Below, one piece after another: positions 7,529 through 15,345 of a DNA stretch of 64,000 nt. Origin of the DNA: JAJZRJ01 sp040757055 (lineage in GTDB: Bacteria > Desulfobacterota > Desulfobulbia > Desulfobulbales > Desulfurivibrionaceae); assembly GCA_040757055.1 (NCBI GenBank), contig JBFLXY010000001.1:434001-498000 (forward strand), written 5' to 3'. The notes beneath the pieces were generated by a model. It searched no databases. It was not told the DNA's origin and saw only the letters and a program-made list of their open reading frames with translations. The stretch's first letter is position 1; each line of letters starts with the position of its first letter. The position numbers and the translations under genes are program-made.

Positions 7529-9751
7529 TCATTCAAGCCCGAGGAGGCGGCCCCCCTGATAAATGCAGAAGGCCACCGCCCAGGCCAGAAGCGTCTGGTA
7601 GACGACCGCCACGCCGGACCATTTCCAGGTACCGAATTCCTGCCTCATGGCCACGGCAACAACCGCGCAGGGCATGTAGAGCAAAACAAAGGTCATGAAG
7701 GCATAAGCCGAAAGCGGCGTGAACGCCCCCCGGATGACCTCCCGCAAGGCCCCCTGCCCTTCCTCCTCCGGCAAGGCCATGCTGGACACGCCGAAGGTGG
7801 AGAAAACATTCGCCCCTGCCTCCCTCACTGCGCCGGCAAAGGAACTGCCGATTTCCCGGATCTCTGCACCCACGGAGGGCGCCTTCGGTGCCGGTTCCGC
7901 CGCAACGGTCGGGGCGTAGATTTCCCCCATGGTGCCGACAATGATCTCCTTGGCGATGACTCCGGTGATGAGCGACGAGGCCGCCTCCCAATTCCCGAAG
8001 CCAAGGGGGGCGAGGACGAGGGCCACGATCTGGCCGGCTTTGCCGAGGTAGGAGTCCTTTTTGTGTTCCACTCCCCACGGAAGGTTCAGCAGGCACCAGA
8101 CCAGGACCGACACGGTCAGGATGTAGGTCCCGGCCTTGACGAGGAAATGACGGCCCTTCTCCCAGGTATGGATCAGAAGACCCTTGAGGGAAGGCAGCCG
8201 GTAGGGGGGGAGTTCCATGATGAACACGGGGGATTCGCCCTTGAACAGGGTCCGTTTGAAGATCAGCCCCATCAGGACCGCCAGGAGAATACCCGATACG
8301 TAGAGGGACCAGAGCACCGTTCCCGCATGGCCGGGGAAAAAGGCCCCGGCAAAAAGCACATACACGGGCAACCGCGCCCCGCAGGACATGAGCGGAACAA
8401 GCAGCGCAGTGAGCACCTTGTCCCGCGGGTTTTCCAGGGTGCGGGTGGCATAGATGGCAGGGACGTTGCAACCGAATCCGAGCAGCATCGGGATGAAGGA
8501 TTTCCCGTGGAGGCCGATGGCGTGCATGGCCCGGTCCATGACAAAGGCCGCCCGCGCCATGTAGCCGCTGCCCTCAAGAAAGGTGATGCAGAACATCATG
8601 GCAAAGATGACCGGAATGAAGACGACCACGAAGCCCATGCCGGCGATGATGCCGTCGGTAACGAGGGAAGCGGTCCAGGCCGAGGCATGGGCCGCGGCCA
8701 GCAGGACCGTGACCCATCGCTGCACCGGCCCGGAGGTGATCGCGTCGATCCAGTCGACAAAAGGGGTTGCCACATCGAAGGTCAACTTAAAGACGAGCCA
8801 CATGGCGGCGAAGAAAAGCGGAAGGCCCAGGAATCTGTTTAAAACGACCCGATCGATCCGCTCGGTGAATTCCCGTTGCCGCAACTCGGGTTTGCGCACC
8901 ACCTCACGGGCCAGGCCGGCGGCCTGGGCATACCGTTCGTCGGCCAGGAGCGACTCAAGGTCTTCGTCGTGGCCGGCCCTGAGGTGCTGCACCACGGAAT
9001 CGATCAGACCGGTATCCCTCAGATCGGCCTCTTGCATCACCTGGCTGTCACCCTCCATCAGCTTCAGGGCCAGCCATCTGGCAGGATACCTTTTCAGCAG
9101 GCCGGGATAACGCCGTGCGAGTTGCTTGACCAGCTCCCGCACCGCCACCTCGATATCGTGGCCGTAGTGCAACTCCCGCGGCTGATGCGGCTGCGGGTCG
9201 CTGGCAATGGCCACTGCCGCCCCGATCAGTTCGTCGAGCCCCTTTTTTTTCGTTGCCACCGTCGGAACAACGGTGACACCGAGCATCTGCGCCATGCCGG
9301 GACAATCGATCCGGTACCCCTTCTTCTGCGCCTCGTCATAGATATTCAGGGCCACGATCACCGGAATGCCCAGCTCCAGAAGCTGGATGGTCAGGTAGAG
9401 GTTGCGTTCCAGATTGGTCGCATCGACCACGTTGACGATCACGTCGGGTTTGGCGTGGAGCAAATAGTCGAGCGCAATGCGTTCCTCCTCGGAATAGGGG
9501 CTCAGGCTGTAGGTGCCGGGGAGGTCCACCAGCCGGATCTTTCTGCCTCCGGCGCGAAAAAGGGTCTCCTTTTTCTCCACCGTCACCCCTGGCCAGTTGC
9601 CGACGTGCAGGCGCGTTCCGGCAATGGCATTGATGAGGGTCGATTTGCCGGCGTTCGGATTTCCCGCCACCGCGATGGTGATGGCCCGGGCGGCAAGGGC
9701 ACCTGTGCCCACGCCGCCGCCGTATCCCAGCTCCGTGTTTCCCGCCCTCAT
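7529..9751 (-). CDS. feoB: Ferrous iron transport protein B
   Basis: A complete 740-residue FeoB. The N-terminal G domain has the P-loop GNPNAGKST (residues 30-38), the switch segment NWPGVTVEKKE, DLPGTYSLSPYS and the base-specificity motif NIYD. A helical GDI-like spacer is followed by the polytopic permease with two Gate regions (GFVVVFIPVIFAMMFCITFLEGSGYMARAAFVMD). It imports Fe(II) across the inner membrane under GTP control. The start ATG at 9751 overlaps the feoA stop by 4 nt, so translation is coupled. It is the last gene of an operon headed by signalling genes. It is the second FeoB of the window, besides the fragment at the left edge. Confidence 0.96.
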   Translation of the reverse strand: MRAGNTELGYGGGVGTGALAARAITIAVAGNPNAGKSTLINAIAGTRLHVGNWPGVTVEKKETLFRAGGRKIRLVDLPGTYSLSPYSEEERIALDYLLHAKPDVIVNVVDATNLERNLYLTIQLLELGIPVIVALNIYDEAQKKGYRIDCPGMAQMLGVTVVPTVATKKKGLDELIGAAVAIASDPQPHQPRELHYGHDIEVAVRELVKQLARRYPGLLKRYPARWLALKLMEGDSQVMQEADLRDTGLIDSVVQHLRAGHDEDLESLLADERYAQAAGLAREVVRKPELRQREFTERIDRVVLNRFLGLPLFFAAMWLVFKLTFDVATPFVDWIDAITSGPVQRWVTVLLAAAHASAWTASLVTDGIIAGMGFVVVFIPVIFAMMFCITFLEGSGYMARAAFVMDRAMHAIGLHGKSFIPMLLGFGCNVPAIYATRTLENPRDKVLTALLVPLMSCGARLPVYVLFAGAFFPGHAGTVLWSLYVSGILLAVLMGLIFKRTLFKGESPVFIMELPPYRLPSLKGLLIHTWEKGRHFLVKAGTYILTVSVLVWCLLNLPWGVEHKKDSYLGKAGQIVALVLAPLGFGNWEAASSLITGVIAKEIIVGTMGEIYAPTVAAEPAPKAPSVGAEIREIGSSFAGAVREAGANVFSTFGVSSMALPEEEGQGALREVIRGAFTPLSAYAFMTFVLLYMPCAVVAVAMRQEFGTWKWSGVAVVYQTLLAWAVAFCIYQGGRLLGLE

Positions 9752-9975
9752 GGCGCCACCTCCACCGCGATGCCCTCTGCCTCCCCTTTCCGCAGAGAAA
9801 GCCGATAGCCCTTGACGGTCACCTCAAGGGGATCGCCCAGCGGCGCTCTCTTGCCCATCCTGACCGTGACGCCGACCAGCATCCCCATATCCATGAGTCT
9901 TCTTTTCATCGGGCCGGTCACGCTGATTTCCCGTATCCTGCCGGTCTGCCCCGGTTGCATCTGCGCCAGATTCAT
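9748..9975 (-). CDS. feoA: Ferrous iron transport protein A
   Basis: A 75-residue SH3-like FeoA protein (MNLAQMQPGQTGRIREISV; RRLMDMGMLVGVTVRMGKRAPLGDP), a small cytoplasmic partner of FeoB. I chose ATG 9975, which has AAGGAGGAAG upstream. It overlaps the stop of the HD-GYP gene by 4 nt (ATGA) and its own stop overlaps feoB by 4 nt. This tight chain shows that feoAB is translated together with the signalling genes upstream. A second FeoA-like domain is fused to the GGDEF protein two genes upstream. Confidence 0.93.
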   Translation of the reverse strand: MNLAQMQPGQTGRIREISVTGPMKRRLMDMGMLVGVTVRMGKRAPLGDPLEVTVKGYRLSLRKGEAEGIAVEVAP

Positions 9976-10658
9976 GGAGTTTCTTCCTCCTTGCCTTCCA
10001 GCCAACCACGGACCTCCCGCCTGACCCCGGCAAAGGCAGCGACAACGATGGGGTCGAACTGGGCGCCGCCGTGGGCCAGCACCTCCTCTTCCGCTTCTGC
10101 CAGCGACCTCCCCTTCCGGTAGGGCCGATCCTGAATCATGGCTGAAAGGGCGTCGGCGACCGCGATAATCCGTGCGCCGATCGGAATCTCACCGCCCTTG
10201 AGCCCCAGAGGATAGCCGCCGCCATCGAACCGCTCGTGATGCGCGAAAATGATTGCCGCGATGCCTTCTTTCCCGCTGAAGGCTTTCACCGGCGCGGCGA
10301 TCCTGGCGCCGATCTCAGGATGCTTTCGCACCAGCGCCCACTCCCCGTCGCTCAGCTTGCCCTCTTTCTGCAGCACAGCATCAGGCAGGCCAATCTTGCC
10401 GATGTCATGGAGATGGCCTGCGATGTGAATGATATCGGCCTGCCTGGCGCTGCACCCCATGGCGCGGGCCAACAGATAGCCAACGACTGCCACCTGCTGA
10501 GAGTGGTCGTACGTATGGCTGTCTCTGGCATCGACCGCATTGCCCAGCGACTCTGCCAACTGGTGCAGGGAGAGGAGATCGGCCCCGCCGAGCTCCAGAC
10601 CGTTGAACAGCGAATTATCCCGAAAATCGATCAATTGCGTTACAGCCCCCCTCAGCAT
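9972..10658 (-). CDS. HD-GYP cyclic-di-GMP phosphodiesterase
   Basis: A 228-residue protein made almost entirely of an HD-GYP domain: HD dyad in GHLHDIGKIGLPD (H84-D85), HH at 140-141 and the GYP motif in GGGYPLGLKGGEIPIGARI (residues 146-164). HD-GYP enzymes hydrolyse cyclic-di-GMP through a di- or tri-metal centre, often iron. There is no receiver or other sensor domain. ATG 10658 overlaps the 3' end of the FeoA-GGDEF gene by 7 nt, and its stop overlaps feoA by 4 nt. The pair therefore forms a synthase/hydrolase module inside a feo operon. Activity is inferred from intact motifs; coupling to iron is inferred from the operon. Confidence 0.9.
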   Translation of the reverse strand: MLRGAVTQLIDFRDNSLFNGLELGGADLLSLHQLAESLGNAVDARDSHTYDHSQQVAVVGYLLARAMGCSARQADIIHIAGHLHDIGKIGLPDAVLQKEGKLSDGEWALVRKHPEIGARIAAPVKAFSGKEGIAAIIFAHHERFDGGGYPLGLKGGEIPIGARIIAVADALSAMIQDRPYRKGRSLAEAEEEVLAHGGAQFDPIVVAAFAGVRREVRGWLEGKEEETP

Positions 10659-11398
10659 ATCTTCACCTGGTTCCGTCCATTGTTCTTGGCTGCATAGAGG
10701 GCCGCGTCGGCGGTCTCGACAAGCTGCGCAAGAGGCCTGGCCGGCGGCAGGCCGCTCCCGCCGACACTGACGGTGACAAGACCCTGAACGGCAAAGGGGG
10801 AAAAGACGTGCGATTCCACCATCCGGCGCACCCTCTCCCCGATCCGGAAAGCCTCCTGGGGCTCCGTCCCCCGGAGAAGGACCAGAAACTCCTCGCCGCC
10901 CCAGCGGCAGAGTGTATCGGACCTCCGCAGGGCGCTGCGCATGACCGCGGCAAGGTCCTTCAGCACCTCGTCGCCGGCGCCGTGGCCTCGGGTGTCGTTG
11001 ATTTTTTTGAAATGATCGATGTCGGCCAGAAGCAGGGACATGGGGATCTCCCGGTCGGCAAATTTCTCGTATTCGTGGGCAAGCACTCGGTTGGCCGCAT
11101 GCCGTTTGAGGCAGCCGGTAAGCTGATCGTGGTGCGCCATGGATTTGATCTCGGCAAAGTACCCCTTGAGCGGCCGTACCCGGATGCCTTCGGAAAGGCT
11201 GGCGTCAAAGGCGAGGTGGATGTTGTCGCAGTTGATGACGATTTTTTTGTTCACCAGCGGATCATAATGGAGAAGATCAATGAGCTTGCCTTCCCGCAGG
11301 CCCATGCCCTTCAATCTCCGGACCCCGCCCTGCTCTCCGCGAATGGCGGCAATCTCCGCCGTTTCCCCCACATACATTTCATGCACGCCTATAATCAT
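10652..11398 (-). CDS. FeoA-GGDEF fusion, probable diguanylate cyclase
   Basis: A 248-residue protein. Residues ~3-74 are a FeoA-type SH3-like domain (VRRLKGMGLREGKLIDLL; IVINCDNIHLAFDASLSEGIRV). Residues ~85-248 are a GGDEF domain with the active-site GGEEF at 167-171 and an intact RxxD inhibitory site (R158-D161). The guanine-recognising Asp is kept (GHGAGDEVL), so cyclic-di-GMP rather than hybrid cGAMP synthesis is expected. I chose ATG 11398 for its GGGAGGG at 5 nt; a GTG two codons upstream is less well placed. A FeoA domain as sensor of a cyclase, followed by an HD-GYP enzyme, feoA and feoB, suggests iron-dependent signalling. The ligand of the FeoA domain is unknown. Confidence 0.9.
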   Translation of the reverse strand: MIIGVHEMYVGETAEIAAIRGEQGGVRRLKGMGLREGKLIDLLHYDPLVNKKIVINCDNIHLAFDASLSEGIRVRPLKGYFAEIKSMAHHDQLTGCLKRHAANRVLAHEYEKFADREIPMSLLLADIDHFKKINDTRGHGAGDEVLKDLAAVMRSALRRSDTLCRWGGEEFLVLLRGTEPQEAFRIGERVRRMVESHVFSPFAVQGLVTVSVGGSGLPPARPLAQLVETADAALYAAKNNGRNQVKIC

Positions 11399-11460
11399 GG
11401 ACACCCTCCCAAACCGCTTCCATCTGGTGCTACCCCTTTGGTCTCTTTGCGCTGATGGCT

Positions 11461-13002
11461 TTATTGGTGAGAAAAACCGGGCCGCAGCGAGAGAGCGGTT
11501 CCTGCCGGCATCGGCAGCCGCTGCTGGTGGCCGCTGTGCCCCTTCTTCGCCCCGGCCAGCATGGCAAGCAGCTCATGGGCAACGGTTTCCATCCCAGCCG
11601 CCTGACCGTTGAGCTGCTCGGCAGCCGCCGCCGACTCCTCGGCAACGGCGGCATTGCCCTGCGTCACCCGATCGATTTCGTCGATGGCGCGGCGGATATC
11701 CTCCACTCCCTGGGCCTGCTCCCGCGAGGCAACGGCGATATCGCTCACCAGAAGACCAGCCTGCCTGGTGGTCGCCTGAACGAGCGCGAAGGAATCCCGC
11801 GCCTTTCCGACGAGAACGGTGCCGTTGCCGATTTTTTCGAGGATGCCCTCGATCAGCACGGCGGTGTTTTTTGCCGATTCGGCGGTCTGCCGGGCAAGCC
11901 GGCGCACCTCCTCGGCGACTACGGCAAAACCGGCGCCGGCCTCCCCGGCCCTGGCCGCCTCCACCGCCGCGTTCAACGCCAGGAGATTGGTCCGGAAGGC
12001 AATCTCGTCGATGGTGCGGACAATCTTCTGGCTATCCAGACCGGCGGCCGAGATATCTTCCATCGAACCCAGGAAATCGCCGACCACCTCATGGGCAGCG
12101 GAAACGGCAACGTCATTCTCCCGCATGAGCCGGTCGACCTGGCACGCGTCCTCGGCGCTTTTCCTGGTCATGGCCGCCATCTCGGTCAGTGAGGCGGAGG
12201 TTTCCTCAATCGCTGCCGCCTGCTCTCCGGCCCCGGCGGCCAGGGAATGGCTGGTCGCCAGAACATGGCCGGCCACGGCCGCCACCTCGGAGGCCCCGCT
12301 GCCAACGCGTCCGGAAAGGGCGAGCAATGGCCGGCCAATGGCCCTGGCAACCAGGAAGGCGGCAGAAAGCCCGAGGCCCGTGGCGAGCAGACCGAGCAAC
12401 ATGGCCTTGACCCGGGTATCGGTGGCAGCCTCAAGCACCGAGGCGTCGGCAGGGAATTCTTTCTCCATTTCCCTGATCTCCCTCAGCCCCTCCTGCACGC
12501 CCCTCAGGGCGGGAACAGTCCTTTCCCTGTATGCTCTCTCCGCTTGCTGCTGCAATTCGGCCCGTTCCGCCGCTCCCGCCCGCATCCTCTGCTGCAGGAT
12601 CCTCTCAATGGCGACAGCGGATTGGTGCAGCTGACGATGCGGTTCTTCGATCCGCGCAATACGCGGGGCCAGTTCCGGAACAAGCTCCTCGGCCCGTTGC
12701 CGTTCGGCGCTCTCAAGCCAACGGCCCAGGCCGCATCTGGTATGGTCCGTTTCCACCTCCAGCGCCGTGGCCCGCGAATCGGTCAGCGCGTTCGTCAGCG
12801 CCGCCGCCCAGACCAGATGATCGATCTCCTTCTGGGCCAACAGCTCCCGCAACCGGTTGCCTTCGCTCACCTCGCTTGCGTTTCTGACGATCGCACCGAT
12901 TCCAAGGTAGTTGATGAACGCCGGCATCAGCAGAAGAAGGAGGATCACCCCGAAGCCCAGATAGATTTTTTTCCCAATGCTCATGTGGTCTGCCACTCTC
13001 AT
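11461..13002 (-). CDS. Methyl-accepting chemotaxis protein with periplasmic CZB-like domain
   Basis: A 513-residue receptor. TM1 is about residues 13-33 and TM2 about 199-219. Between them lies a helical sensor with the CZB zinc-binding pattern: H62 and W65, then DHTRC with H87 and C90, W95, then H122 and H126 in PHRQLH. The cytoplasmic part has a long signalling coil with the conserved tip FRTNLLALNAAVEAARAGE. CZB domains usually are cytosolic; here the fold sits on the periplasmic side, so it could sense an extracytoplasmic metal or oxidant. The gene ends 62 nt before the FeoA-GGDEF gene on the same strand and may head the feo operon. No HAMP domain is obvious. Function of the sensor is inferred. 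Confidence 0.85.
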   Translation of the reverse strand: MRVADHMSIGKKIYLGFGVILLLLLMPAFINYLGIGAIVRNASEVSEGNRLRELLAQKEIDHLVWAAALTNALTDSRATALEVETDHTRCGLGRWLESAERQRAEELVPELAPRIARIEEPHRQLHQSAVAIERILQQRMRAGAAERAELQQQAERAYRERTVPALRGVQEGLREIREMEKEFPADASVLEAATDTRVKAMLLGLLATGLGLSAAFLVARAIGRPLLALSGRVGSGASEVAAVAGHVLATSHSLAAGAGEQAAAIEETSASLTEMAAMTRKSAEDACQVDRLMRENDVAVSAAHEVVGDFLGSMEDISAAGLDSQKIVRTIDEIAFRTNLLALNAAVEAARAGEAGAGFAVVAEEVRRLARQTAESAKNTAVLIEGILEKIGNGTVLVGKARDSFALVQATTRQAGLLVSDIAVASREQAQGVEDIRRAIDEIDRVTQGNAAVAEESAAAAEQLNGQAAGMETVAHELLAMLAGAKKGHSGHQQRLPMPAGTALSLRPGFSHQ

Positions 13003-13371
13003 GACTTTCGCCTCGTTTTATGTCTTCTTCCCAAATGCGACGCCCTTCCGGTGCAACCCGCCACGCATCCGGACGCCCCCTGGAGCGCCTGAACAAGCCG
13101 TATTGTTTTGGTTGTAAAAATAAGTTAGAGATACCTAAACAAGGGTTTGATATACTCTTTCCGAAGAAAAAATCAAGGATTTATTTTGACAATGGAACAA
13201 TACTTAGGAATGCCGAACTTAGCGGCCACGCCCATGCGATTTGGGCACGAAGCAGACAATGGCCTCAGTGCACAGAAAACAAAGCAGCCACAAGAGACGG
13301 GACCGTTGGCTCTCTCTTCGGAATCAGGCGGCAAGACCCTGTCAGATATCAGAACGTAAAGGACTCTCGGC
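13003..13371. other. Intergenic region upstream of the chemoreceptor/feo operon
   Basis: This AT-richer 369-nt stretch separates the co-oriented epmA and chemoreceptor genes and carries the operon promoter region. On the minus strand a possible promoter is TTGATT (13171-13176) and TATATC (13149-13154) with 16 nt between, followed directly by the 20-bp motif at 13120-13139. A weak 5-bp stem at 13286-13311 followed by a T-rich minus-strand stretch may end epmA transcription. No convincing gene is present. Confidence 0.5.
13120..13139. promoter_or_regulatory. Candidate iron-responsive operator, copy 2
   Basis: The bases ATAAGTTAGAGATACCTAAA share 15 of 20 positions with the site at 692-711. Read on the minus strand it contains TTAGG and CTAAC arms like a DtxR/IdeR box. 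It lies about 10 nt downstream of a possible -10 (13149-13154), where a repressor would block the chemoreceptor-FeoA/GGDEF-HDGYP-feoAB transcript. The regulator is not identified. Confidence 0.5.
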
Positions 13372-14274
13372 TTACAGCTGCTCGGGGGGGAAGGCCACCA
13401 CCTGGTCGATGGTGGCGGCATCGGCAAAGAGCATCACCAGCCGGTCCAGCCCCAGGGCAATGCCTGCGGCCTCCGGCATGGCGGATACTTCGTCGAGGAA
13501 TTTTTCCGGCATGGGACCCGGGTCGCGGCCCTGGGCACGGATCGCTGCCTGGTCTGCCACAAAGCGGCGGCGCTGCTCAACAGGATCGGTCAGTTCGGAA
13601 AAGCCGTTGGCCAGTTCGATGCCGGCGAAATAGAGTTCGAAGCGCTCCGCCACGGTCGGGTCGCCCGGTTTGAGCCGCGCCAGGGAGCCCAAGGCTGCCG
13701 GGTAGTCGTAGAGAAAAGTGGGCCGGCCCTGGCCGAGATGGGGCTCGATCTGCTCCACCAACACCTCGTCGAATTTCCCCCGCTGCAACGCCTCATTAGC
13801 CGAGACAGGCGCGTACCGGGCAAAGGCCGCGGCCACGGTGAGCCGCTCCCACGGCGCGGCCAGTTCGATCCGCTGCCCCTGGTACACCACTGCCTCCCCC
13901 ATGCCCAATTCCCTGGCCACGAACCGGATCAGCTGCTCAGTTTCGGCCATGAGGTCGTGGCAGTCGCTCCCGGCCCGGTACCATTCAAGCATGGCAAACT
14001 CCGCGAGATGGCGTTTGCCGCGTTCCCCCTTGCGGAAACAATGGCAGAGCTGGAAAATTTTGGGATAGCCGCGGGCGAGCAGCCGCTTCATGCAGAGTTC
14101 CGGAGAGGTCTGCAAAAACCAGGATCCGGATTCCTGCGGCTCGATGTGGGGCTCGGGGGCGAGGGAAGGCAGGCGGAGCGGGGTATCGACCTCCAGATAC
14201 CCCGCCTCCTCGAAAAAGGCGCGGACCGCGCGGATGACGGAGGCCCGCAGATGGAGACCGCGCAGGGTGCCCAT
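13372..14274 (-). CDS. epmA: EF-P--(R)-beta-lysine ligase (EpmA/GenX)
   Basis: A 300-residue class II lysyl-tRNA-synthetase-like protein without an anticodon-binding domain, the length and fold of EpmA. Class II motifs are visible: ASVIRAVRAFFEEAGYLEVDTP (motif 1 region), CFRKGERGKRHLAEFAMLEWYRAG (motif 2) and GIALGLDRLVMLF (motif 3). EpmA attaches beta-lysine to a conserved Lys of elongation factor P. It starts 11 nt after the efp stop, so the modifier and its substrate form one operon. The start at ATG 14274 gives the family length; upstream in-frame sequence overlaps efp. The partner aminomutase EpmB is not in this window. Confidence 0.92.
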   Translation of the reverse strand: MGTLRGLHLRASVIRAVRAFFEEAGYLEVDTPLRLPSLAPEPHIEPQESGSWFLQTSPELCMKRLLARGYPKIFQLCHCFRKGERGKRHLAEFAMLEWYRAGSDCHDLMAETEQLIRFVARELGMGEAVVYQGQRIELAAPWERLTVAAAFARYAPVSANEALQRGKFDEVLVEQIEPHLGQGRPTFLYDYPAALGSLARLKPGDPTVAERFELYFAGIELANGFSELTDPVEQRRRFVADQAAIRAQGRDPGPMPEKFLDEVSAMPEAAGIALGLDRLVMLFADAATIDQVVAFPPEQL

Positions 14275-14285
14275 CTGCTTCCGGA

Positions 14286-14849
14286 TTACTCCTTCACGCG
14301 GGTGACATACTGCCCGGTGCGGGTGTCGATCTGGAGCTTCTCGCCCTCCTCGATGAAGGGTGGCACCTGCACCACGTAGCCCGTTTCCACGGTGACGGGC
14401 TTGGTGTCGGAACCGCTGGTATCGCCCTTGACCCACGGATCGGCGCGGACTACGGTGAGGTTGACGAAGTTGGGGAGCGTCACGCCGATGGGCCGGTCGT
14501 TGAAGAGAAGCACATCCACCTCCATGTTGTCGATCAGGAAGTTGATGGCATCGCCGAGCTGCGCCTTGGTGATGACGATCTGCTCGAAGCTGCGGGTGTC
14601 CATGAAGTGGAACTCGTCGCCCTGGCCGTAGAGAAACTGCATGGTGCGCTCCATCAGGTCCGGCTTCTCGAACTTGTCGCCGGAACGGAAGGTGCGGTCA
14701 AAGGCGTTGCCGGTGATCATGTTCTTCAAACGGCACTTATAGAGGGCCTGCCCCTTGCCGGGCTTGGAAAATTCGAAATCGGTAACGATATAGGGGTCGC
14801 CGTCGATGCTGACCTTGATCCCCTTGCGCAGATCGGAACTGGTGTACAT
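14286..14849 (-). CDS. efp: Translation elongation factor P
   Basis: A 187-residue EF-P with the three beta-barrel domains of the family. The modified loop reads SKPGKGQALYKCR, with the target Lys at residue 32. The C-terminal domain ends GYVVQVPPFIEEGEKLQIDTRTGQYVTR style. EF-P rescues ribosomes stalled at polyproline stretches. ATG 14849 follows AGGAGAAAGG. It is directly followed by epmA, which implies beta-lysylation of the Lys. Confidence is high. Confidence 0.97.
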   Translation of the reverse strand: MYTSSDLRKGIKVSIDGDPYIVTDFEFSKPGKGQALYKCRLKNMITGNAFDRTFRSGDKFEKPDLMERTMQFLYGQGDEFHFMDTRSFEQIVITKAQLGDAINFLIDNMEVDVLLFNDRPIGVTLPNFVNLTVVRADPWVKGDTSGSDTKPVTVETGYVVQVPPFIEEGEKLQIDTRTGQYVTRVKE

Positions 14850-14963
14850 ACGCCTTTCTCCTGAGATGATTGGGGCCGGCACCGCAACGGCCGGCCGCGA
14901 GGAAGGCTCTTTACTAACCGGAAATGCGTTGTTTTGCAAGCAGAGAAATGGGCGGCCAGACGC

Positions 14964-15329
14964 CTAGGAAACCGTGATCTCCCGCTTCGTAATCGCCTCG
15001 GCCTTGACCCGGTCGAGCAGATCACCGAGGGCGGGCTTGACGTTCTCGCGGAGGTCGCCGGCCACGATGAGGAAAAGGAGGTCGTCGCCGGGCTGGAAGC
15101 GGCCGCTCTTCGCCTCGATAACGATGTCGAAGATGCCAGGCCGCGCAAGGAACTCCTGGCGGATCGCCTCGATCTTCGCCTGGTCGGGCATCACCTCCAG
15201 CGCGGTGACGCCGCTCTTGTCCTTGCGGCTCCAGGCGCGGACCACGCCGTTGTGGACCAGCACCATGCCGACGTTCTCGGCAAAGCCCGGCTTCTTTTTC
15301 ATCGCCGCGATGGTCTGTGAAATATCCAA
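14964..15329 (-). CDS. moaE: MoaE-like molybdopterin synthase catalytic subunit
   Basis: A 121-residue protein resembling MoaE-family proteins of Desulfobacterota (FAENVGMVLVHNGVVRAWSR; ALEVMPDQAKIEAI; GDDLLFLIVAGDLRENV). MoaE, with MoaD, adds dithiolene sulfur to precursor Z in molybdenum cofactor synthesis. The best start is TTG 15329, which has a strong AGGAGG four bases upstream; ATG 15302 is a fallback. No moaD or other moa gene lies nearby, so the partner must be elsewhere. The gene is shorter than E. coli MoaE (about 150 residues), which is usual for this subgroup. Confidence 0.75.
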   Translation of the reverse strand: MDISQTIAAMKKKPGFAENVGMVLVHNGVVRAWSRKDKSGVTALEVMPDQAKIEAIRQEFLARPGIFDIVIEAKSGRFQPGDDLLFLIVAGDLRENVKPALGDLLDRVKAEAITKREITVS

Positions 15330-15345
15330 AATACCTCCTGATTAC

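Noticed and set aside
10652..11398. Hybrid promiscuous (cGAMP-making) GGDEF of the Geobacter type
   Set aside because: The position that is Ser in such enzymes is Asp here (GHGAGDEVL), so ordinary cyclic-di-GMP synthesis is more likely.
13192..13359. Small plus-strand reading frame of 55 codons in the feo upstream region
   Set aside because: No ribosome site precedes it, composition is not coding-like and it overlaps a regulatory region.
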